The notes below the pieces were generated by a model. The model had not been told where the DNA came from. It made no database searches and saw nothing but the letters and a program-made list of their open reading frames with translations. A DNA stretch of 64,000 nucleotides, taken from positions 278,501 through 342,500 of the forward strand of contig JAUPFP010000042.1 in NCBI GenBank assembly GCA_036925085.1. The letters are read 5' to 3'. This DNA comes from Brachycybe producta. Taxonomy: Eukaryota > Arthropoda > Diplopoda > Playtdesmida > Andrognathidae. Below are positions 1 through 11,716 of this stretch, piece after piece; the stretch's first letter is position 1, and every line of letters begins with the position of its first letter. Made by a program: the position numbers and the translations under genes.

Positions 1-2940
1 ATTCAACATTACAAACACCTCATTAAAATGTCCACATTTTGTAAATCGGTGGTGATTTCTGTTTTCAGCCATCATGATAACAAAGAAATGTCATAACATC
101 AAAATAATTACTAATTATGCTCATATTATTTAAAATCTAAAATACATACAGTATGTTCCGTACGTACATACAGTATGTGTAAAATACATGTACGCTCGTA
201 CGTCAATTCCTTGATTTAAAATTGACCAATTCGACTGAAAAACAATTTTACTGAAATCGATCTCCTTTGAATGAAGCACACTTTTATGATTTGAAGATTT
301 CCATATCTTTGAAATTTCAAATTCTTGAAATAAAAACCTTTAATTTAATCAAATCTGAAATAAAAACTTACATTAAGAAACATTTTTATTAAATAAGAAT
401 TAAGAACAACATTTTTTACTAATTCGTTTTATTGTTTTAGCTTTCTTTTCTCTAATTCTAATCAACACTTTCAAATTGGCTAATACCTATATTTAATTTA
501 CTTCTTTCATTTATCGATAATTATAATTACGCACTTTTTTTAATAATATCACATGGATAATATCTAAGCATGCAAAGAAACTTCAAACACCTATTGAAAT
601 TGGAAATTGTAAAATATCTATAATAACATTTTTATACCAATGTATTGATTCTTATTGTTGAAAAAGGTGGGCAACAAATCAAAATTTAATAAACATACAA
701 ATTAACGCAAAAACATGTACACGACTTAAAAAGAAAACAATTAAAAAATTGCATAGACAGTTCAATCGTGCAACTTTCAAGTCGCCGATACCTTCCACTA
801 ATCTTCAACTTAAATTTTGATAGACTCAGCTGTAGAATGAGCAATTATTAGCTTAAACAAAACTTCATACTGAATAACATTGAAAGAAAGTAAAACTTAT
901 TTTTTAAAAAAATGTCAAATATGACATTCCAGATTGCAATATAGTTGTATAGATTTTTTTCTATTGTCTCCTTATGTGTACCACCAAATAATAATGAAAA
1001 TAATAATGACTAAATCAAAAAATGTGAAGCGTCAGACATTGGGATGAAGAGAAAAGTTTTCTTATCAAAGTGGTTTCACCTTTGAAGCTATTTTTTGTAT
1101 AGACATTGTCAGTTGAGAGTTTAGTCATCTGGAAAGAAGCCACCACTATCGGATTGGCACATATGCAACACCCACCCAGGGTCTCAAAAAAAAAGAGAAA
1201 AAAAAAAAGATGAAGAGAGGTAAATACTGCAGACTAGAATACTAGAGAGAGAGAGAGAGAGAGAAAGAGCGAGAGCGCGAGGAGCACCCATATGATGGGC
1301 AAATAAAAAGAAAAATAAATCTCCCAACTTTTTTTTCAGCTCTTATAAAAAGAAGAACCATGTGTGTCAAAGAATACGCATCATGCACCGTTCCACACCA
1401 CTTACTTCAGCACCCTCAGTAAACCTACCCTTAAACCCCCCTCTTGACACTCAGGCTCATTGTATTGTCCTAGTCCCTTCCCTTTCTTTCATTTATACGT
1501 TTGCATCATAGATTTTCATTCTTTAGTTGCAAATATATAAAAAGCTAAAAACGCAAGCAAACAATTTTGTCTCTATAACTTCATATTTATAAATTACAGA
1601 ATCACATTAATATTATGTAAATAAAATATTAAAGCGTGGTTTATCACTAGTATTAATATCCAAAATCTTGACTATAGGTAAAAATTCAAGCAGCAAACTT
1701 CGGTACTTAAACATTAAGTTAGTCCCTCTGAGGCACAGTTTCAACATATGGTGCATTCGGAAACAAAATAAAAAATTATTATCACTTAAAAAAAACCCAA
1801 GAACGTTGCATCCAGAAACAAAATTTGGGTGGACGTCAGTAAAGAAAATGTGTCCAGGAACCATACTAGCTGTACTCAACCTTATCAAGAAAGCGATTAT
1901 TTAATTCACATTGTTGCTTTCTCGAGTGTGAAAGGTTAGAATGTGTATATGTAAACGTCATGTTTGCAATTCACTGAGAAGAAAATGACAAAATCAAGTA
2001 CATTCGGAAATTCTTTTCTTTTAAAGGATCTAGGAGGGAGAACATATCCTCCCTCTAGGTTCTTTAGAGCAAAAGTTGGCAAACTATTATTCAATGTAAC
2101 CACAAATGTGGCGATTAATAATCGAAATTTGTCACACCGTACAAAAAAATGAGAAATTTAACCATTTATTTAAATTCAACATAATATACATTTATAACCA
2201 ATTATACAATTAGTTACAAATCAATTACAATGAAATCAGGCACAAATGATTAAAATAACTTGTTCGAATTGGAATCAAAATTTGTCGTCAGGAAAAAAGT
2301 TTCGTTATTTTTAATAAAAATTATTTTTTACTACAGTATTATTAAAAAAGAAAAGAAAATCAAAACATGGCAAACTTAAAATCGCCATACTTTTGATGAG
2401 AAATCGCCACGTGTCGCGATTGGTGACTAGGTTGCCCACCCCTGGTTTAGACTTTAAAGAAAGACTTTGGTTTCTGAATATAGAGAAACGGGTTTCATGG
2501 GTTCAAGTTAAAGTTTACTTCTTGAATTTGTGCCTATTTTTAATTTAATTCTCAATCAATTTAGGTCTCATACCTCACAAACCACTAATCCACATCTCAA
2601 GTTAATTAAGCATTTCTACTAATCTCTCCAAATAGGATTAAGATATAAAATTTTGATAATAAAAAAGGAACATGTTCGTTTTATCAATTAAGTACAGAAG
2701 AAAATGAAAAAGAAGAAGAAGAAGAAGAAGAAAAAATAGGGACCTATATGAAACCAAATGTGACGAGTTGTGGAAAAGAGAATTGGTTGTGAACGGAAAG
2801 TGATTTTGGTTTTTTAGGAAAGAATTCTCAAGAGAACCAGGGGCTGAAGTAATCGACGCCGCACAGACTGCAACCGTCGTCGGCCACGTTCAACCATAGG
2901 CCTACCACAGACCGATGTGGCCGTATCGTGTCTCAACAGA
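1..2940. other. Left flank, no gene recognised
   Basis: AT-rich sequence outside the duplicated block. It holds a GA-rich microsatellite (about 1244-1280), an AAG repeat (about 2710-2731) and, at 2431-2444, GTTGCCCACCCCTG, which matches the common hAT-superfamily terminus; the opposite end was not identified. Short open frames here show no domain and no splice-consistent extension. The last 100 bases (about 2840-2940) are more GC-rich than the rest, without an identifiable product. Confidence 0.5.
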
Positions 2941-3434
2941 CCGATGCTGGAAAGCGGACCCAGAAAAAAAAAATGATGATCTTAGTTACAGTTATTGGAG
3001 CGTAATGTTTGAAAATGCAATTGCTATAAACCCAAACACTGCAATATGTCTCAAGAGACTCAAAGTCCGACCTATCGGAAGGAAGCACACAGATGATATA
3101 ACTGTACTTGGTGCAATGCAGTCAATGGTGGCTCCTTGTTTTGTTCAATTCTATTTTGATATACTATATATTTTAGGCCTATATACTGTAAATTGTATAT
3201 ATAAAAAAAAGTTAAAGTTTGGTGGCTGAAGTTTTCATCTTATCCTAATAAAAAACACCAATACTATAATAGAGTCCAAATTCGAGATCAATATATTGAA
3301 TAAAAAGTAAAAAAAAAATCGCTTGACTTCATTCAAATATCTATTTCTCTAGAGATGAAAACAAGTAAAAAATATTTTATCAGCATATTGAAATATAAAA
3401 ATAGAAGAAAAAAAGATTATATATATATTATTAC

Positions 3435-3744
3435 TAGGACGCGGATTTTTATGCAATATCTAGCAAATGTTTCTCAATTTATGATCCAAGTGCCAATTGC
3501 GATGTAATCATCATCATTAGAGTAACTGCGATTATGCTTTTTCTAATCCAAAATGCTGGTTAGAGGTAGATTGTCTAATTACTATCAGTTGTGAACTAAA
3601 GTTCTAGACTCTAACCACTAGTGTTTTTGAATGAAAAAGTATAATTATTTTTGGTTGATCTAAATGGGATAGTTATTTCATAATTGGCCCTTGAATTACA
3701 GATCGAAAAACATTTGCTTGATATTGCATAAAAACCGAGCCCTC
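3435..3744. mobile_element. hAT-type MITE, unit A copy
   Basis: A 310-bp element with imperfect inverted ends of about 38 bases; the left end begins TAGGACGCGGATTTTTATGC. It is flanked by an 8-bp direct repeat ATTATTAC (3427-3434 and 3745-3752), the target-duplication length of the hAT superfamily. There is no coding capacity. Its inverted ends resemble those of the larger hAT copies at 29664 and 55553, so it may be a deletion derivative of a related family. Confidence 0.8.
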
Positions 3745-4288
3745 ATTATTACAAGGTGACTGATTTAAACGCCAAACTGAATAATTGCCAAAAATGTTCC
3801 GGTATTCACTTTGGTGCTTATGCGCCTCACCTATATATAAAAAACGTAGTTACAGTTTAGAAGCAAAATGATAACTAAACTAGTTCATGGGCGCCCCGCA
3901 AATAGGAATAAGAGGGACACTTGCTCCCATGGAAGATGACTATGAATTTATTTTACCTATACTACTTTTTGGTTTTTAATCTATTTCTTTCGCACTAAAG
4001 CACTAAAGATTTAAAGATCTACAAAAAGGAACTTAAGAAATTTAACTTAAAAAAAACCTCGATGAAAAAATACACTTGTTCTTAATTTCCTGTTTTGCAT
4101 TTTTTGATCTTTTCCTAAATAAACGTAGTTCCCTCTTGCAAAAATGTTTGCGGGCTCCATTGAACCAGTTACGTTAGTTTCAGTGAATCTTAATTTGTTG
4201 ATTTGGCTGTTATTAAAGTTGGCGTTTGTTCATTTGGGCTCTTTATCAGCGCCACCATTATTACAATATTAAGCTGTTATACTGTATA

Positions 4289-4830
4289 CAGGGTGACAAT
4301 TATTGAGCTATATGAAAAGAAACCTTGATAACTTTCGAACCATTGGCGAGATTCAGTTCAAATTTGGCGGTTGAATGCAGGGCATGTTGGGATTTTTTGT
4401 GCGCATGCGCACACTTATTGTTGTTGATTTTTATTTTTCAGTGAAAATGTCAAAATACAGCATTTCTCAGCGGATATCCATCGTCAAGGCCTACTATTCC
4501 AGCAATAACAGCCCCAACCTTGTGACTCATTTTTGTGGGGCAATATTAAAGACAAAGTTTACACAAAAAACCCCAAAACCATTGCTGAACTCAAAACTGC
4601 CATCCAGAAGGTCATTGAAAACATCGATGTCCAGACACTTCAGTGAGTTGTGCAGAATTTTGCTATTTGTCTGCGCCACATCATAGCCATTGATGGCATG
4701 CATATCAAACATGTCATAAACTAAATCCGAATATCTGTTGTTACGTTTACAATTGCATAAAATGTTTGAACTCAATAGCTTTTTGAATAATTAATTTCTT
4801 TTATCATATAGCTCAATAATTGTCACCCTA
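4289..4830 (+). mobile_element. Internally deleted mariner-like transposon, unit A
   Basis: Inverted ends of about 26 bases (left CAGGGTGACAATTATTGAGC, right its near-complement ending at 4829) flanked by TA, the Tc1/mariner target. From ATG 4447 the sequence encodes an N-terminal helix-turn-helix-like segment (MSKYSISQRISIVKAYYSS), as in mariner-type transposases. It jumps directly, with a frame change near 4536, to a C-terminal segment beginning WGNIKDKVYTK, which resembles the WG.L(K)DKVY region of the same family. The catalytic DDD/E core is absent and one in-frame TGA lies in the C-terminal part. It is non-autonomous. Confidence 0.82.
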
Positions 4831-4832
4831 TA

Positions 4833-6375
4833 TATATATATCTTATAAACACAAAAAATCATTTGAATAAACATATATTACATACTGGTATTACTGAGCT
4901 GTTGCTTAAAATTATCCCATCGTATACCATATAGGTGTATGCTGATTTATTTGTTAGAATACTCATATTGCACTGTGTGGCACATTGATGTTGTAGCATT
5001 TGAGAAAATTGAACAGCCTGAACAAATGTTGCAAAATTAATAGTTTTGAATTTACACATAATTACCATACACTCGTCTATTTTAACTCTCACCTAACTAA
5101 ACTAGAAACTAAAATATATGTATACAATTTCTATGCTAAAATAACAAACCTTGATTTCATATAGAGTGTCTGTCCATAAAGTCCGTTTTTACACTTTCAG
5201 TTTGTAATAATTTTACTTCTAATTAAAATATAAACAATCTGTAAAATGAAACTGAAAGGAACACAAAACCCTAATTTCTAAACAAACTTTTAGTATGACA
5301 AATGCGATCAGTGCAGCCTATAACCCAAGCACAACTGCAGAACGTGTTTGGAAAACTTCAAAAACATGATGCAAAATCTATTCTCTAAAATGTATTGAAT
5401 TTCGCAGATTTACTAGCAGGTTGGTTGTTGTACAAATTGCCTAGGCAATCTGCAGATTGACTGACTCCGCAGATTAACAGTAACATATATAAAAGATGGT
5501 GGATATGTCGAAAGTTAACATTTCTATAATTAAATATGCTGAATCCCTTTCAGTGGAATTTTACAGATTGTTTCTATCATATATACGAGTATACCTGCCC
5601 CATCCTAAGAAGAAAATTGTGACGCCATAGAGATTGATCAAAAATTTAAGACTGTATCATTGATTCTGATAAAAAAAGAAATGATATGAAACACTTTCAA
5701 CGTTAAGAAAAGGCAAGTATAGAAGTGAAGTTATTAAAAATTGAAACTTGTGACACCACCCACACTTGTGCCAGCTGCACACATGTGAGTGAGGCCGATC
5801 ACTTTGAACCCCTTTTGCGGGATGGCACCCTGTGTTGTCCAAAACTGACCAGTCTCAAAAAGACATTAAATTCGTTGAGAATTCATTCAGAATTCTCACG
5901 GATTTTGACAGTTTAAACAACACTCACGATCAAGAATGACCATAATTCCAGAATAGTTTCTCTGGAATTATGCAAATTCTTCTTAGAATTTGATGCCAAA
6001 TAAAGAGATATTTAGGAGTCAGGACTGACCATTGGTCAATCTGACTGATGGGCAAATCCTAGTACAGAGTGACCCCTCCCAGGGGCCAAAACAATAAAAG
6101 TACTTGCACAAGGAAAGCTCAGGGCTGATTTCTTTGATTTTCGTTTCAAAAATGTTGATTTCGTAAAAATTATTCGTACAGAATATTCTAAGTCACAAAT
6201 CTTTCTTTTGGGACTTAGAATCTTTTCTAGAGGATTTCAGTCACTTATGTAATCGTTTATTTACACTATGTATCGAATAACATATAACAAACCAGTTAGT
6301 ATCAAAAGAGAGGTTTTTTAACTGAAGTCGTCACTTTCTCTTTAAAACGTGGGGACCTTGAGTCCCGTACACACA
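4833..6375. other. Unit A intergenic sequence
   Basis: About 1.5 kb duplicated at roughly 27200-28700. Short open frames on both strands (for example 4859-5092 minus and 5725-5916 plus) are conserved between copies only because the DNA is duplicated; none has a recognisable domain. The stretch 5930-6340 lies just upstream of the gypsy remnant and could include decayed LTR sequence, but no paired LTR was found. Confidence 0.4.
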
Positions 6376-8065
6376 GACTCCAAAACAGATCGACATGCCA
6401 GGGAGTCCTACTCCTACCCGAGGCATAGGCACAACCAAGGGCCGTGCATCCAGGTCATCAAGTCGACCTGGATCACCCGACAGGTCACAGAGCCCGAGCT
6501 AGGAAAGTGTGGAGCATCACACAACCAGGACCCGACTGGCTGGCACAGGGCCAGTCACCCAACAGAGACAAGCAGCAGCCTGGACAACAGGATCCAGGCA
6601 CATTACAAAAAGGTGGAAGTGCAAAACAGGGCCACACTACATCAGCAGACCAGGCTCTATCGAGACCAGCAACATTACAAAATGGTGAACCGCCTGGTCC
6701 ACGGGGCCAGGCATGTTACATAATGGTGGAGGTGCAAGTGGTAGTTTCACTAGAGACAGTGATGACAAACAATCAGGAACAATCAGTGCTCCGAAAACGA
6801 CTCCAAAAGGGAAACCTAAGAAGTCATTGAAGGTTTAAGCAGAGGAGGTCTCTCAACTGTCAACCCAACTCAAAATGCAAGCTACTTTTGAGTATTTGGT
6901 GACATTGAAGACCAAGAGGCAGAAAGAATCCATCATGATGGCACTTGGATTTACTGCAACAGAACCACCACAAACGAGTGAGTTTATTTAAGAACCCAAG
7001 GTTCAAGGGGAACAACATATTGTCCGTGCTAGACATAAGAGGGTGCATGTAAAATATGCATGATCGGTTTTGAGTAACACTTCATCAGAAGACGATGATG
7101 ATGCTCTGACCTGTGAGACTTTGATCAAGAGGTATCACGGTCGCCACCCATTAGAAACTCTCAAATGGTTTGATGGTGTTATGTCCGTGCATGACTTTTT
7201 GGAATGTTTTGAGGACATTGCCGACATTCAAGGTTGGAATGCTGTTGCTGGATGCTGTTGGAGGTAAACCAAACATGATTGTGGGACAAATGTGGCCTAC
7301 ATTCGAGTTAGCAGGAAAGCATGCCATACTTCGCATGCTAGTAATCAAGGGATGATGAGAAGCTTTACTCGGTCAAGATGTCGGATCTGCATTTGATCTC
7401 GTTGTCTCAATGAGTTGAAATAAAGTTTAATTTACCAATCTGAGGTTCTACGACAGGATCAAAGAACTGAGTCCGGATGAGGTCATCCAAACTGCAAAGG
7501 ACGATACTAAAGAATGGTTTTTTAAACCCCGGACAGTCGGTAAACCTCGAAGTTACTGCAGGACGACTTGTGCAAAACTTTGAAACAGTTTACATCGAAA
7601 CGGACACAGACTTCTGTCGAAAGAAAGGTGTAGTAATGACAGATCATTGATGACTCAATCACAGAGATGCGTCAAGCTTGGGTCATACATGCATCCAAAT
7701 CGCCATATGCTTCATCCATCGTTCTGGTCAAGAAAAAGACTGGAGAGTTTCGTTTCTGCATCGAGGTGGAGGCATGACAAAGGGCCACGCATCCAGGTCA
7801 TCTAGTCGACCTGGATCACCCGGCAGGTCACAGAGCCCGAGCTTGGAGAGTGTGGAGCGTCACACAACCCGGACCCGACTAGCTGGCACAGGGCCAGCCA
7901 CCCAACAAAGAGACAAGCAGCAGCCTGGACAACAAGGTCCAGGCACATTACAGAGAGGTGGAAGTGTGAAACAGGGCCACACTACATTAGCCGACCAGGC
8001 TGGACCGAGACCAGCAACATTACAAAATGGTGAACTGCCTGGTAAACGGGGGCCAGGCGTGTTAC
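6376..8065 (+). pseudogene. Decayed Ty3/gypsy remnant with flanking gag-like direct repeats
   Basis: Two direct repeats of about 300 bp (about 6410-6720 and 7770-8065) encode a Ser/Pro/Gln-rich segment of the kind found near Gag N-termini. Between them, 7068-7250 encodes a capsid-like stretch (...RHPLETLKWFDGVMSVHDF...), and 7652-7765 encodes the start of a gypsy reverse transcriptase (ASKSPYASSIVLVKKK, then FRFCI). Stops and frame changes break everything and most of pol is missing. In unit B only one merged repeat survives. It is unrelated in detail to the gypsy element at 43928-53891. Confidence 0.75.
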
Positions 8066-8099
8066 AAACTGCACAAGAACTTTATATACATCCTGTATA

Positions 8100-8655
8100 T
8101 AACTGATGGATGGAGGACAGTTGAGATTAAATTAGTTTTATTTTAAATATTGACATTATATGAGAGCGTATTTATATCAATAACATCCTTGATAGTGCAT
8201 ACGGATGACCAAAATTAAATGCTGTTCATATATGAATGTCAGCTAAATAATATATGTTAATGTTACTTTTATGTAAACTGTTCCCAAAAAAAGGCTAGAC
8301 AGTTAAATAAATATTTTTATCACGATTGTGTGGACTTCCACTCCTTCCTGATAGTCTGTACATTTTGTTACACTCAATATCCCACCCAATTGTGACGTTT
8401 ATCGCATAAAAAATTATTTGACATCATCCATCATTGCTGTGTACCTATGGTAATTTCTTTACAAAACACTTTTGTTATTTAATATTCATATTACTATTTG
8501 CTTTATTTCAAATAATAATCTAACCAGACTCATCACCCAGTGTGGTGATGAGTATATTTTATAATTGTATATATTATGATTGAATAAAATCGTGGTGTCA
8601 TTTTGCATTGAAAGCAAGCATTCTGCTGGTTTAAAACAATACTTTGTCTGTAACA
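8100..8655 (+). promoter_or_regulatory. Upstream region of copy 1
   Basis: About 550 bp almost identical to the upstream region of the broken paralogue (29060-29625) and unlike that of the 34283 copy. TATA-like sequence lies near 8553-8580, within about 100 bases of the ATG. A short inverted repeat around CATCACCCAGTGTGGTGATG (8530-8550) is shared by both copies. The transcription start is not visible directly. Confidence 0.35.
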
Positions 8656-9543
8656 ATGAGTCGGCTGTTTCAAGTAATCTTTTTAGTAATTACTGTTTGT
8701 ATTCATTTCTCTAATGAACAGACTTCTACTTGTAATGCTTTACCTCCATGTGCAATAACTACATCAACATATAATAAAGTGGTATGTTTGCATATAAATA
8801 AGTTCGTAATTTTGTTTTTTAAACATTTAGAAAAATGTACAATTTTTTCTTTTGGGGTTCATCTTTGACAGTTTGGTGGAAAACTAAATTTACTTTATTA
8901 TGTGGCAGCGACTAATCTGAAGTATGGAAATTGCCAGTATTATGTTTTTAACAATGCGACTGGTGGTAGTACAGTTGTAACCTACAGTAATTTATATCAA
9001 AAGTAAGAATAACTGTTATTATACTTATTACACTAGATATGTAATATAAAAGCCTTATTATTTATTTCTTTGTGCGTTTAAATATAGTGCAAATGGCAAT
9101 AACCAAGTCGCCAACTATACAGGGATTCTTTCCGTAAATGGACTTACTTCCCAAATCTTTATAGACCGTAGTAAGCTATTTAGTGGCCTGTAGTATGTGC
9201 CTCAATGTTAATCAATCATTTTTTATTATTTTATAATAACAAATTTCATTGTATTGTATGGTGCAGATCAAGCGTACTTTACTACAGGAACTATTGACAG
9301 TGACGGTGTCATAACATTGTATTTTTGCAATTCTAACTGTATGTACTACTTTTAAAAATTATACAAATAGAGAAATAATTGTTCGTTTTTTGCTTTTCTT
9401 CAGTGTATCTTGTTATGTGCAATCTAAACCGCTGCAACAACACTGTGCAATCAAGTGCATCAACTGTAGCTCAACAACTTGCCACTTCAAAGGGACTTAT
9501 TTCATTCCCTATCGGTAACACTGGCTGTACTAATACCCCTTAA
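8656..9543 (+). CDS. Secreted Cys-containing protein, copy 1 (possible lipocalin-like fold)
   Basis: Five exons: 8656-8781, 8872-9002, 9088-9170, 9267-9338, 9404-9543; all introns GT-AG, phases 0-2-1-1; 183 residues. Residues 1-22 form a signal peptide (MSRLFQVIFLVITVC start, hydrophobic, then Asn-Glu-Gln). The mature part has seven Cys (26, 32, 63, 134, 143, 148, 179), three N-glycosylation sequons and alternating beta-type segments. Exon 4 ends a strand rich in Tyr/Phe, and exon 5 carries a predicted helix and a C-terminal Cys. Length, layout and intron phases recall lipocalins, but the GxW motif is GKL here, so this assignment is tentative. AATAAA lies at 9592-9597. The 5' half of exon 1 matches the 29626 paralogue, while the rest matches the 34283 paralogue. 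The start is the only ATG giving a signal peptide. Confidence 0.8.
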
Positions 9544-9850
9544 CAGTACTTAGGATTGCACTACATTTGGTTCATCATCGTTAAATATTTTAATAAATAA
9601 AAGTGAATCAAAGTATTAATAGAGTATTTATTTCGATGACTTATTTCTTCCATCAGTTGCAACTTGAAAAAACTTTATGGCAAATTATTTTATATCAATT
9701 TCATCCATATGCTATTTGTCAAAGAAAAACAACAATTAAACAAACTTCGAAGGAAAGTTCGTGGAAAATTTTCTAATGAATAACCATCGAAGCTAAAGGA
9801 ACGTTAAACATTTAAATAACCAACCAGCCAACACTAACAAACCTCTAACG

Positions 9851-9973
9851 CAGTGACTCCCAAAAGGTGTGCCGTGGCTCACTAGTTTATTTTGAGTTTT
9901 GCCTGGTGTGCCGCAATTTCTTCAAGCAAAAATTATTGTGCCGTGAACAAAAAAAAAGCTTTGGGAATCACTG
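9851..9973. mobile_element. Short hAT-like MITE, unit A
   Basis: A 123-bp sequence with inverted ends CAGTGACTCCCAAA and its complement (ending CTTTGGGAATCACTG), the common hAT CAGTGRTTCCCAA type. There is no coding capacity. A flanking 8-bp duplication is no longer evident. Confidence 0.6.
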
Positions 9974-10229
9974 ATTTAATGAATAACCATCGTTTAATAA
10001 AGCAAACTGCCTTGATTATTTATTAAACCTTGGCTACATAAAATGAATACGGGATAAAAAGCTGTATACGTGATTGACTATTACAAGGCCTAAGCACCTG
10101 AAAGACAGTCTAGTAATAAATTGAACCACACCAACCACTTTTTAGTGGTTGAGTTCGATTGCATAATGTATAGTCAGCGTGTGGCTCTCGTGCAAAGGTT
10201 CAGTGGGCCTTTCAATAACAATACATTGC

Positions 10230-10525
10230 CAGGGCCGACGAGAGAGGGGGAAGCCGGGAAAAATTCCCTGGGCAGGTGCATCCTGTCTGGATTTTTTTAT
10301 TATTAGAAACTATTATCCAATTTTATTATTTGCGATTTTTTTGCATCATTTCTTTAACCTCTTTGTCGGTAATCGTAATACGTAGTAATACTAGTAATAA
10401 TAAGTGCTTATGGGTCAGGGCCTCAAACCCAGGTTGACTGCACACTGTGTTTATGTGTGTTAACAACTAAATTGGGCCCGGAATTATTGTTTTCCCGTGG
10501 CCCGGGCTCGCTCTCGGCGGCCCTA
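10230..10525. mobile_element. hAT-type MITE with CAGGGCCG ends, unit A
   Basis: A 296-bp element whose GC-rich ends are inverted repeats (CAGGGCCGACGAGAG and the complement of CTCTCGGCGGCCCT). It is bounded by an 8-bp target duplication TACATTGC (10222-10229 and 10526-10533). The interior is AT-rich and non-coding. Confidence 0.82.
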
Positions 10526-10639
10526 TACATTGCAACCAAGGCTCACCCACCAGCGACAACATGTTGTAGTACAGCTCGATCACTCAAAAGTGTTTTGTGT
10601 ATTAATTGGATTTTACCATTACAGCAAGACTTTTAATTT

Positions 10640-10670
10640 TGCATGTGTGTGTGTGTGTGTGTGTGTGTAC
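10640..10670. repeat. GT microsatellite
   Basis: Run of about 13 GT dinucleotides within a roughly 200-bp stretch (10548-10745) found in unit A but not in unit B. Confidence 0.8.
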
Positions 10671-11462
10671 TATGCGCTCAAAAGTTGTGAAAATATACCT
10701 GTCACTTCCACTCACATCTGACATTCTCTGTATCTTGTGACACCAAAGCTTTCTTAGTACCCAATTGTGATCCTCAATACTCAAGTTAAGATATTCTACA
10801 ATATACATAGAGGAAGCAAGATATTTTATTAAATTATTATTAAAAGTCGACTAAATTTGCTTTAATTATAATTATTGATTAAGTATTACACAAAGTGGGC
10901 AGTATTATTTTGGGTATCCATTTCGTACATAACAGATAATTATTGAACTGGTAAATACTTTTTTGATTTGTATTTTAGACATTTCATTGTATATTGAGTG
11001 CCCAGGTAGCAGAGATGACAAATTCTAAAAATACCAAAGTACCAAAAAATTATCAATTAATTCCGATTCCGATTCCAATTTCAATTCTAATATCCATCCC
11101 TGTATAGTGTTAATACAAGTATATCAATATAGTCACTATTTACTGTTGGCATTCATTTGACATGATTTTCATCATGCAGCATGGCAGTTTTGCGACCAGT
11201 GACAACATCGCATGTATGTTACATTTTTCATTTAGATACTAGAAGGACACAGAAATAAGTGATTTCATGAATAGTTACTAGAATAATTGCTGAATTTTAT
11301 TTTTTTATATAGGCTTATACTGTAATATATAGTGTTCTACAATATTGAACCATTATACATGTATTATTATAGCCCATATTTTGCTTACATGGCTGACTTA
11401 TGGAAGAGGCTGACTTTAGGCATATTCTACCATAATATCATTAATATTCATTATAGAAAAAG

Positions 11463-11716
11463 TGGCGCTGATCAAGCGCCAAATTGAACAAGCGCCAAAT
11501 TGAACAAACGCCAAACTGAATAAACGCCAAACTGAATAAACGCCAAACTGAATAAAAGCCAAATGGAACAAACGCCAAACTGAATAAGCGCCAAATGGAA
11601 GAAACGCCAAACTGAATAAAAGCCAAAAATTTGGCGGTTATTCAGTTTGGCGTTTGTTCAATTTGGCGGTTATTCAGTTTGGCGTTTGTTCAATTTGGCG
11701 CTTATTCAGTCGCCCC
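11463..11716. mobile_element. Foldback minisatellite insertion
   Basis: A 254-bp insertion made of about 16-18 bp units of the type GCCAAACTGAATAAAC in the left half and their complement in the right half, so that it folds into one hairpin centred near 11630. It is flanked by a 10-bp direct repeat ATAGAAAAAG (11453-11462 and 11717-11726). Unit B has the same site empty with a single ATAGAAAAAG (36870-36879). Target length and foldback form resemble Mutator-type or FB-type elements. It has no coding capacity. Confidence 0.8.

Noticed and set aside
2030..2058. Hairpin CTAGGAGGGAG / CCTCCCTCTAG
   Set aside because: Imperfect, isolated, without flanking transcription or element features; recorded only as a local inverted repeat.
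2915..3229. 104-codon frame repeated at 17666
   Set aside because: Its conservation is explained by the segmental duplication, and no domain or splice-linked continuation was found.
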